Assembly: GCF_000284375.1 (NCBI RefSeq)
Contig: NC_017249.1
Span: forward strand, 2,892,001 to 2,956,000
Direction: 5' to 3'
DNA from: Bradyrhizobium japonicum USDA 6
GTDB taxonomy: Bacteria > Pseudomonadota > Alphaproteobacteria > Rhizobiales > Xanthobacteraceae
Length of the DNA stretch: 64,000 nt
Position 1 is the first letter of the stretch; each line of letters begins with the position of its first letter. Below the pieces are notes generated by a model. It was not told where the DNA came from. It saw only the letters and a program-made list of their open reading frames with translations, and ran no database searches. Positions 57,847 through 64,000 of this stretch are shown piece after piece. A program made the translations under genes and the position numbers.

Positions 57847-58920
57847 TCACACATTCGTCCCGTGGATCGCGTCGATCACGGCGTCCGTGACTTCCTTCGT
57901 CGTCGCCTTGCCGCCGACATCGGGCGTCAGCACGCCGGCCGCGCAGACGCGCTCGACCGCCGACATCAGCCGTATTGCCGCGTCCTTCTCGCCGAGATGC
58001 TCGAGCATCTGGGCACCGGTCCAGAAGGTCGCGACCGGGTTGGCGATGCCCTTGCCGGTGATGTCGAACGCCGAGCCGTGGATCGGCTCGAACATCGAGG
58101 GGAAGCGGCGCTGCGGGTCGATGTTGCCGGTCGGCGCCACCCCGAGGCTGCCGGCGAGTGCGCCGGCAAGATCGGAGAGGATGTCGGCGTGGAGGTTGGT
58201 CGCGACGATCGTGTCGAGGCTCTTCGGATGCAGCGTCATGCGCACCGTCATGGCGTCGACCAGCATCTTGTCCCAGGTCACATCGGGGAATTCGGTCGCG
58301 ACTTCGGCTGCGATCTCGTCCCACATCACCATGCCATGGCGCTGCGCGTTCGACTTGGTCACGACGGTCAGGAATTTGCGCGGCCGCGACTGCGCGAGCT
58401 GGAAGGCGTAGCGCATGATCCGGGTGACGCCGACGCGGGTGAACACCGCGACCTCGGTGCCGACCTCTTCCGGCAGGCCCTTGTGGGCACGGCCGCCCAT
58501 GCCGGCATATTCGCCTTCCGAGTTCTCGCGCACGATCACCCAGTCGAGATCGCCGACGCCGACATTGCGCAACGGCGAGGCGACGCCGGGCAGGATCTTG
58601 GTCGGCCGCACATTGGCGTATTGGTCAAAGCCCTGGCAGATCGGCAGGCGCAGGCCCCACAGCGTGATGTGATCGGGCACGTCGGGCGCGCCGACCGCGC
58701 CGAAATAGATCGCGTCGAACTTCTTCAGCTCGGCAAGGCCCTCGGCCGGCATCATCACGCCGTGCTTCTTGTAATAGTCCGAGCCCCAGTCGAACGTCTT
58801 GACGTTGAAGGCCAGGTCGCCGCTGCGTTTTGCCAGAGCCTCCAGCACGCGGACGCCGGCCGAGATGACCTCGGGGCCGATGCCGTCGGCCGGAATTGCT
58901 GCGATCGAATGAGTGCGCAT
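57847..58920 (-). CDS. Tartrate dehydrogenase / D-malate dehydrogenase family protein
   Basis: 357 residues of the isocitrate/isopropylmalate dehydrogenase fold. Start IAAIPADGIGPEV; substrate segment VRPTKILPGVASPLR; VRENSEGEYAGMGG; KSNAQRHGMVMWDE; and the NAD-binding GSAFDITGKGIANP. YYKKHGVMMPAEG and the VRENSEGEY form are typical of tartrate dehydrogenases (TtuC), which oxidise tartrate and D-malate. The upstream MFS gene is 21 bp away on the same strand, so uptake and oxidation are probably one unit. Confidence 0.88.
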   Translation of the reverse strand: MRTHSIAAIPADGIGPEVISAGVRVLEALAKRSGDLAFNVKTFDWGSDYYKKHGVMMPAEGLAELKKFDAIYFGAVGAPDVPDHITLWGLRLPICQGFDQYANVRPTKILPGVASPLRNVGVGDLDWVIVRENSEGEYAGMGGRAHKGLPEEVGTEVAVFTRVGVTRIMRYAFQLAQSRPRKFLTVVTKSNAQRHGMVMWDEIAAEVATEFPDVTWDKMLVDAMTVRMTLHPKSLDTIVATNLHADILSDLAGALAGSLGVAPTGNIDPQRRFPSMFEPIHGSAFDITGKGIANPVATFWTGAQMLEHLGEKDAAIRLMSAVERVCAAGVLTPDVGGKATTKEVTDAVIDAIHGTNV

Positions 58921-58941
58921 GAAGATGCTCCGTTTGAGATG

Positions 58942-60240
58942 TCAGTGGGATTGCGGGACGGGTTCGACGGGCGCGGTCTGCGCGCGCGACAATAGCAGGG
59001 TCAGGACCGCCGAGAGAACGAGCAGGCCGCTGACGAAATAGAGGCCGCCGACAAAACTGCCGGTCTGGTCCTTGATCCACCCGATCATGGCTGGACCGAC
59101 GAAGCCGCCGAGATTGCCGATCGAGTTGATGGTGGCGATCCCTGCCGCGGCCGCGGGGCCGGACAGGAACAGCGTCGGCATGCTCCACAGCGGCGGTTTT
59201 GCGGAAGAGATGCCGATATTCACGAGAGCGAGCGCGACCAGCACGGCGACGACGCCGGCCGCAAGACCGGCATAGGCGAGGCCCGCAGCCGCGATCAGGC
59301 AGGCCCATACGACGTGCCAGGTACGCTCGCCGGTGCGGTCCGAGTGCCGCGCCCACAGGATCATGGCGACGACGGCGGCGGTTGCAGGCAGGGCGTTGAG
59401 GAAGCCGACCTGAAGCGAGGACAGGCCGAACTGCTTGATGATCTGCGGCGCCCAGACGCCGAGCGTGTAGAGGCCGGCCGAGGTGCCGAAATAGATCAGC
59501 GACAGCGCCAGCACCCGCGGGTCCGCAAGCCCGCGCCAGATGCTGTGGCTCGCGGTCGCGGCCTTGCTGGTGGTCTCAGCGTTCATGGTTTCGACCAGCC
59601 AGCGCCGCTCGTCTTCCGCAAGCCATTTCGCCTTCTCGGGGCGATCGGTCAGGAAACCAAGCACGACGAAGCCGAGCACCACGGCCGGCAGCGCCTCCAG
59701 CACGAACAGCCATTGCCAGCCCTTGAAGCCGAGATGGCCGTCCATCTCCAGCAACGCGCCCGATATCGGCGAGCCCAGCACGGTCGAGAGTGGCGCGGCC
59801 GCCATGAACAGCGCGGTCACCGCGGCACGCTGGCGCGCCGGGAACCAGTAGGAGAGGTAGAGGATGATGCCGGGAAAGAAGCCGGCTTCGGCGACGCCAA
59901 GCAGGAAGCGCAGCACGTAGAAGCTGGTCGTGCCCTGCACGAACGCCATCGCCGCCGACACGAGGCCCCAGGTGATCATCACCCGCGCAATCCAGATCCG
60001 CGCGCCGACCTTGTGCAGGATGATGTTGGATGGCACCTCGAACAGGAAATAGCCCCAGAAGAAGATGCCGGCGCCGAAGCCGTAGACCGCGGGCGACAGG
60101 CCGATGTCCTTGTTCATCGTCAGCGAGGCAAAGCCGATATTGACGCGGTCGATGAAGGCCACGAAGTACAGCAGCATGATGAAGGGAACGATGCGCCAGG
60201 TGATCTTGCGCAGCACGCGCGTCTGAATTTCGCTCGCCAC
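58942..60240 (-). CDS. MFS transporter, anion:cation symporter (tartrate/phthalate permease type)
   Basis: 432 residues if started at the GTG at 60240, which has AGGAGG five bases upstream; the longer frame to 60387 would run through the operator region of the divergent LysR gene. Twelve helices. TWRIVPFIMLLYFVAFIDRVNIGFA and FLLGVAEAGFFPGIILYLSYWFPARQRA are the hallmark blocks of the ACS family, which carries organic anions such as tartrate, glucarate or phthalate. It is followed by the tartrate-dehydrogenase gene. Confidence 0.9.
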   Translation of the reverse strand: MASEIQTRVLRKITWRIVPFIMLLYFVAFIDRVNIGFASLTMNKDIGLSPAVYGFGAGIFFWGYFLFEVPSNIILHKVGARIWIARVMITWGLVSAAMAFVQGTTSFYVLRFLLGVAEAGFFPGIILYLSYWFPARQRAAVTALFMAAAPLSTVLGSPISGALLEMDGHLGFKGWQWLFVLEALPAVVLGFVVLGFLTDRPEKAKWLAEDERRWLVETMNAETTSKAATASHSIWRGLADPRVLALSLIYFGTSAGLYTLGVWAPQIIKQFGLSSLQVGFLNALPATAAVVAMILWARHSDRTGERTWHVVWACLIAAAGLAYAGLAAGVVAVLVALALVNIGISSAKPPLWSMPTLFLSGPAAAAGIATINSIGNLGGFVGPAMIGWIKDQTGSFVGGLYFVSGLLVLSAVLTLLLSRAQTAPVEPVPQSH

Positions 60241-60346
60241 CCTGGCCTCCTCGAGTTCCGGTTTGTTGTTGTGAGGCGGACCGCTGGAGGTCCACGCCGG
60301 CAATGAGCCTAGGCGCGGGAAGGAGGCATACTCAATTGGCGCTGGT

Positions 60347-60366
60347 TTATACAAAAAATGATATAA
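60347..60366. promoter_or_regulatory. Candidate LysR-type binding site
   Basis: TTATA and TATAA are inverted around CAAAAAATGA in the divergent region between the MFS and LysR genes. It is an AT-rich dyad of the kind used by LysR regulators. The regulated promoter would be that of the MFS/tartrate-dehydrogenase pair. Confidence 0.5.
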
Positions 60367-60388
60367 TCCTCGCTGGAAGGCCGCCACG

Positions 60389-60410
60389 GCGTCATGGCCG
60401 GGCTTGTCCG
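60389..60410. repeat. Half copy of repeat family G
   Basis: GCGTCATGGCCGGGCTTGTC matches one arm of 57748-57835. It lies directly in front of the LysR gene, 18 bp from its start codon, so it forms part of its leader. Confidence 0.55.
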
Positions 60411-60427
60411 AGACCAGAGGACCTTGG

Positions 60428-61345
60428 ATGGAATTGCATCAGTTGCGATGCTTCGTGGCGGCGGCGGAGCAGCTGCATTTCGGCCATGCGGCGCAGCAGC
60501 TCCAGATGCTGCCCTCTGCGCTCGGCCGGCAGATCAGGTTGCTGGAAGAAGATCTGGGAACGCGTCTGTTCGCACGGACCACGCGCGCGGTGTCGCTGAC
60601 GGAAGACGGCACGACGCTGCTGCGCGATGCCCGCGCCATTCTCGCCAAGGTCGAGGCGGTCGAGAGCAATCTGCGCAACCGCTCGCGTGCCGGCGCCGCG
60701 CGGCGGCTGCGGGTCGGCGCCATTGACAGCGCCGCGGCGGGATTGCTGCCGCCGCTCTTGCGCGATTTCCGCGACAAGCATCCCGAGATCGCGGTGCAGC
60801 TGCTCGAAGACAAGACCGTCCGGCTGCTGCCGAAGATTTTGACCGGCGCGCTGGATCTCGCCTTCGTCCGCCCGCCCGACAGTGCGGACAAGCGGCTCGA
60901 ATTCCGCGATCTGCTCCAGGAGACCGCGATCGTGGCGTTTCCGCAGCGCCATGCGCTCGCCGAGCGCAAGTCGATCACGCTGGCGCAGATCGCCGACGAG
61001 GCGATGCTGGTGCCGGACCGCCGCTCGCGGCCGCACAGCCATGACCTCACGATCAAGCTGTTCGAGCAGGCCGGGCTGACGCCGCGCATCGTGCAGGTCG
61101 CCGACGAGAAGCAGACCATCATCCATCTGGTGGCAACGAAGCTCGGCGTTGCGATCGTGCCGCGCTGGACCACGCGGATGGCGGTGACGGGCGTGCGCTT
61201 CGTGCCGCTGCGGCCGAAGCAGAGCGGCCCCATCGGCCGGCTGCCGCTTGCCGCCGCATGGCTGCGCGGTTCGCGCGACCCGGCTCGCGATGCCATGCTG
61301 GCGGTGCTGGAGGCGCGCCTGCGCAGCTATGCGCGGGAGGCGTGA
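60428..61345 (+). CDS. LysR family transcriptional regulator
   Basis: 305 residues from the ATG at 60428 (AGAGGA upstream). The N-terminal helix-turn-helix is MELHQLRCFVAAAEQLHFGHAAQQLQMLPSALGRQIRLLEEDLGTRLFARTTRAVSLTEDG-like, the standard LTTR pattern. The effector-binding domain follows (GLLPPLLRDFRDKHPEIAVQL). It is divergent from the MFS/tartrate-dehydrogenase pair and upstream of the aspartate-dehydrogenase gene, so either or both are likely targets. Confidence 0.92.
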   Translation: MELHQLRCFVAAAEQLHFGHAAQQLQMLPSALGRQIRLLEEDLGTRLFARTTRAVSLTEDGTTLLRDARAILAKVEAVESNLRNRSRAGAARRLRVGAIDSAAAGLLPPLLRDFRDKHPEIAVQLLEDKTVRLLPKILTGALDLAFVRPPDSADKRLEFRDLLQETAIVAFPQRHALAERKSITLAQIADEAMLVPDRRSRPHSHDLTIKLFEQAGLTPRIVQVADEKQTIIHLVATKLGVAIVPRWTTRMAVTGVRFVPLRPKQSGPIGRLPLAAAWLRGSRDPARDAMLAVLEARLRSYAREA

Positions 61346-61383
61346 GCGGCTATGACATTGGCCTGGCGAGAAGGTGGGACGCG

Positions 61384-62208
61384 ATGACTGGACAGAAAGC
61401 TTCGAACGAATTGCGGGTTGCCATCGCAGGCCTGGGCTCGATCGGCACCAAGATCGCGTCGGCGCTCGATCAGGGTATCGAGGGCTTGACCCTGTCGGCC
61501 GCCGCGGTGCGCAATCCCGCCAAGCATCAGGCCTTTATCGGCGGTCTGCGCCGTCCGCCGCAAATCGTGCCGATCGAGCAGCTCGGCGAAGTCGCCGACA
61601 TCGTGGTCGAATGCGCGCCGAGCAGCCAATTGCGCGCGATCGTCGAGCCCGCGGTGAAACGGGGCAAGGCCGCGGTCGTCGTCAGCGTCGGCGGGCTGCT
61701 CGACAATTTCGATCTCGTCGATCTCGCCCGCGCCAATGGCGGCCGCATCATCGTGCCGACCGGCGCGCTGATCGGGCTCGACGCCGTCAACGCCGCCGCA
61801 ATCGGCAACATTCATTCGGTGAAGATGGTGACGCGCAAGCCGATCGACGGTCTGAAGGGCGCGCCCTTCATCGTCGAAAACAACATCGACATCGACAATC
61901 TGCGCGAGCCGCTCAAGCTGTTCGAGGGCACCGCGCGCGAGGCCGCAAAGGGCTTTCCGGCCAATCTCAACGTCGCGGTCGCGCTGTCGCTCGCGGGCGT
62001 CGGGCCCGACCGCACCTCCGTGCAGATCTGGGCCGACCCGACCGTGACGCGCAACGTTCACCGCATCGAGGTCGAGGCGGATTCGGCGCGCTTCTCGATG
62101 TCGATCGAGAACATCCCGTCGGAGAATCCCAAGACGGGCCTGATCACGGCGCTGTCCGTGATCGCCCTGCTGCGCAAGCAGCGCGCCACGCTTTGTGTCG
62201 GAACGTAA
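61384..62208 (+). CDS. Aspartate dehydrogenase-like protein (NadX family)
   Basis: 274 residues from the ATG at 61384. N-terminal NAD-binding LRVAIAGLGSIGTKIASAL, then VVECAPSSQLRAI, VVVSVGGLLD, and the family block GGRIIVPTGALIGLDAVNAA. The late NLNVAVALSLAGVGPDRTSVQIWADP completes the pattern. Known members oxidise L-aspartate to iminoaspartate or its reverse. Association with a tartrate-type dehydrogenase suggests a related four-carbon dicarboxylate or amino-dicarboxylate, which is inference. It starts 38 bp after the LysR stop. Confidence 0.85.
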   Translation: MTGQKASNELRVAIAGLGSIGTKIASALDQGIEGLTLSAAAVRNPAKHQAFIGGLRRPPQIVPIEQLGEVADIVVECAPSSQLRAIVEPAVKRGKAAVVVSVGGLLDNFDLVDLARANGGRIIVPTGALIGLDAVNAAAIGNIHSVKMVTRKPIDGLKGAPFIVENNIDIDNLREPLKLFEGTAREAAKGFPANLNVAVALSLAGVGPDRTSVQIWADPTVTRNVHRIEVEADSARFSMSIENIPSENPKTGLITALSVIALLRKQRATLCVGT

Positions 62209-62211
62209 CCT

Positions 62212-63516
62212 CTATGCGCCCGTGACGCGCCAGATCACGTTGCCGACGTCGTCGGCCATCAGCAGCGACTTCTTGTCGGGGCCGATCACGACGCCAACCG
62301 GACGGCCGTAGGATTCCTTCTCGTCCGGGGACAGGAAGCCCGACAGGATGTCGCGACCGGGGCCGGAGGGCTTGCCGTTCTCGAACGGGATGAACACCAG
62401 TTTGTAGCCCGAGAGTGTGCTGCGATTCCACGAGCCGTGCTGGCCGATCACCATGCCGTCGGGGAAGCCGGGCAGGGTGCCCGCCGGCATCCAGCACAGG
62501 CCGAGCGAAGCGGTGTGGCCGCCGAGCGCGTAGTCCGGTTGAAGTGCCTTCGCGACCATCGCGGGATCCTGCGGCACGCGGTCGTCCACCGTCTTGCCCC
62601 AGTAGCAATAGGGCCAGCCGTAGAAGCCGCCGTCGCGCACCGAGGTGAGATAGTCCGGCGGCGTCTCGTCGCCGAGCCCGTCGCGCTCGTTGACGACGGT
62701 CCAGAGCACGTTCGTATTGGGCTCCCAGGCAAGACCAACGGGATTGCGCAGGCCCGCACCAAAAATGCGATGCGTGCCGGCGGCGAGATCGAGCTCATAG
62801 ACCGCGGCGCGGCCTTCCTCGACCTCCATGCCCATCTCGGCGATGTTGCTGAGCGAGCCGACGCCGGCATAGAGCTTCTTGCCGTCGGGGCTTGCGAGCA
62901 GGCTGCGCGTCCAGTGGCCGCTCGGCTTGAACGTTGTGAGCCGCTTGCCCGGCGCAGTGATGCGGTCGGCATTGGCGACATAAGGGAACGCCATCACGCC
63001 GTCGGTGTTGCCGACATAGAATGTGTCGCCGACCAGCGCCATGCCGAACGGCTGGCTCAGATTTTCCATGAACGCGCCGCGATGCTCCGCGACGCCGTCG
63101 CCGTTCTTGTCGCGCAGCAGCGTGATGCGGTTGGCGCTGACGCCGAGCGCTGCGGCGCGCCGCATCGTCGCCTGCATCGCATAGTGAAACACCGACCTCG
63201 GCGCGCCTGCGATCTGCGTCGCCTCCGCGATCAGCACGTCGCCATTCGGCAGCACCTCGATCCAGCGCGGATGGTCGAGCCCGGTCGCGAACGCATTGAC
63301 CTTGAGCCCGGGGGCGACCGTCGGCTTGTGGCCCTCGCTCCAGCCCCTGGCCGTCGGCATCTTCAGCGTCGGGATCGCGCCTTGCGGCTTGGCTTCGGGA
63401 ATGGAGGGCGTCTGGCCCCAGGCCGGCGCAGGCACGGTGCCCGACAACTTCCGCCATTGCAGCGCGATGCCACCGAGGAGCGCAACGAACTGCGCAAAGA
63501 TGCTGGAAAAAGTCAT
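62212..63516 (-). CDS. Sorbosone dehydrogenase-like (PQQ-type sugar dehydrogenase) beta-propeller protein
   Basis: 434 residues with an N-terminal hydrophobic signal or anchor (IFAQFVALLGGIALQW). The six-bladed propeller of the GDH/sorbosone-dehydrogenase family is marked by ATGLDHPRWIEVLPNGDVLIAEA, KNGDGVAEHRGAF, QPFGMALVGDTFYVGNTDG, GAGLRNPVGLAWEP, NERDGLGDETPPDYLTSVRDGGFYGWPYCYWG and VIGQHGSWNRS. These dehydrogenases act in the periplasm with PQQ. Substrate unknown. It converges with the aspartate-dehydrogenase gene. Confidence 0.9.
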   Translation of the reverse strand: MTFSSIFAQFVALLGGIALQWRKLSGTVPAPAWGQTPSIPEAKPQGAIPTLKMPTARGWSEGHKPTVAPGLKVNAFATGLDHPRWIEVLPNGDVLIAEATQIAGAPRSVFHYAMQATMRRAAALGVSANRITLLRDKNGDGVAEHRGAFMENLSQPFGMALVGDTFYVGNTDGVMAFPYVANADRITAPGKRLTTFKPSGHWTRSLLASPDGKKLYAGVGSLSNIAEMGMEVEEGRAAVYELDLAAGTHRIFGAGLRNPVGLAWEPNTNVLWTVVNERDGLGDETPPDYLTSVRDGGFYGWPYCYWGKTVDDRVPQDPAMVAKALQPDYALGGHTASLGLCWMPAGTLPGFPDGMVIGQHGSWNRSTLSGYKLVFIPFENGKPSGPGRDILSGFLSPDEKESYGRPVGVVIGPDKKSLLMADDVGNVIWRVTGA

Positions 63517-63958
63517 GAGAACCCCTGTCGAACCCTAGGCATAGTGCACAGTCCAACACCGGATCGCACCAAGCCCCTCGCGGGCTCAGGCCTGATCGTC
63601 GACCTCTCCAGATCCACGATGAATGTCGTCGTGCCTCGTTGCGCGCGCATCCAACTGGGTCGTGGGACAAAGGTCAACCGTTGCGGAACTCGACCGACAC
63701 CTATTCCCGTGGAATGGCAGCCGACCAAATTTGCATGGAGAGAGGAAGATCAGCGGCCGATCTGCCGCTCCAGCCGCCGGCGCGAGCCTCTGCTCCAACG
63801 CTAGGCACGCCCAAAGAACGTTGCCGACTGATTTTCCGCGCCATTGCCCGCCGCGCGCCGTCACGACATCTCCAGGCATGCAACTGTTTAACCATCCGTT
63901 AACCACAGCTGTTCATGATACTGGTCGTGTATGTGTGTTCGCGACGAGCTTGGACTGC
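63517..63958. other. Intergenic region at the right end
   Basis: About 440 bp. Frames of 80-110 codons exist on both strands but show no coding character. Near its end lies a perfect CtrA consensus (63888-63903). Confidence 0.5.
63888..63903 (+). promoter_or_regulatory. CtrA-binding site consensus
   Basis: TTAA-CCATCCG-TTAAC is an exact match to the CtrA motif TTAA-N7-TTAAC known from Caulobacter and other alphaproteobacteria. It lies 55 bp upstream of the ATG of the gene cut by the window edge, so that gene is probably cell-cycle controlled. Confidence 0.7.
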
Positions 63959-64000
63959 ATGGCGCAGCGTGGTTCCAGAGCGCCGGTTGGAGGGGATGAG
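63959..64000 (+). CDS. Start of a gene cut by the window edge
   Basis: The ATG at 63959 opens a frame (MAQRGSRAPVGGDE) that is still open at the last base. Only 14 residues are visible and no family can be named. The CtrA site 55 bp upstream supports a real gene here; an alternative ATG at 63931 in another frame soon stops. Confidence 0.4.
   Translation, partial: MAQRGSRAPVGGDE

Noticed and set aside
60241..60387. Longer N-terminus for the MFS transporter up to the ATG at 60387
   Set aside because: It would cover the divergent promoter and the LysR-type dyad, while the GTG at 60240 has a good AGGAGG.
63586..63906. Frames of 80-110 codons on both strands near the right end
   Set aside because: No ribosome sites, no domains, and composition like other shadows; the CtrA box overlaps the start of the minus-strand frame.

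Overview
This is a high-GC alphaproteobacterial chromosome segment, most likely from Bradyrhizobium or a close relative in the Nitrobacteraceae. The basis is the codon usage, the complete dcw cluster running into lpxC-bamD-recN-ligA, a P450 resembling the CYP199 family of Rhodopseudomonas and Bradyrhizobium, an isolated Flp pilin gene, and many short palindromic intergenic repeats. No phage, insertion sequence, CRISPR array or tRNA was recognised.

Left flank (1-7877): the C-terminal part of an O-antigen-ligase-like protein, a TauE/SafE permease, a small exported protein, a MocR-type regulator divergent from a DUF983 gene with a two-turn direct-repeat operator candidate between them, an alpha/beta hydrolase, the RNase P RNA gene (minus strand), a DGPF/YCII protein paired with an ECF42-type sigma factor, and an AmpD-like amidase.

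Core (8308-34721): rsmH-ftsL-ftsI-murE-murF-mraY-murD-ftsW-murG-murC-murB-ddl-ftsQ-ftsA-ftsZ, a strong hairpin terminator, then lpxC, bamD, recN and ligA. This one strand supplies UDP-MurNAc-pentapeptide, lipid II, the septal synthase FtsW/FtsI and the Z-ring. No mraZ is seen in front of rsmH. Three intergenic gaps inside the cluster (murD/ftsW, ftsW/murG, murC/murB) each hold a palindromic repeat. Between recN and ligA, a small GIY-YIG nuclease gene with an apparent one-base deletion sits tightly between two copies of the same repeat.

Right half (34958-64000): an accessory mosaic. It holds a Bcr/CflA-type exporter, aminopeptidase P, prmA, a Flp pilin, a decayed 12-bp tandem array, a phytoene-desaturase-like oxidoreductase, a membrane spermidine-synthase-like fusion, a secreted GDPD, an M28-like protein with an altered metal site, an L,D-transpeptidase, a drug-type ABC exporter, and a CYP199-like P450 with an orphan substrate-binding protein under a divergent MarR gene. 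A TetR gene faces a run of exported proteins. A LysR gene faces a tartrate-dehydrogenase/MFS pair and is followed by an aspartate-dehydrogenase gene. A sorbosone-dehydrogenase-like protein comes next. The right edge carries an exact CtrA consensus box before a gene cut by the window end.

The most unusual signals are the GIY-YIG gene with its flanking repeats, GAA-capped hairpins shared by several repeat families with compensatory stem changes, the 12-bp array resembling weak DnaA boxes, the HEIGH motif in the M28-like protein, and several well-formed operator palindromes.
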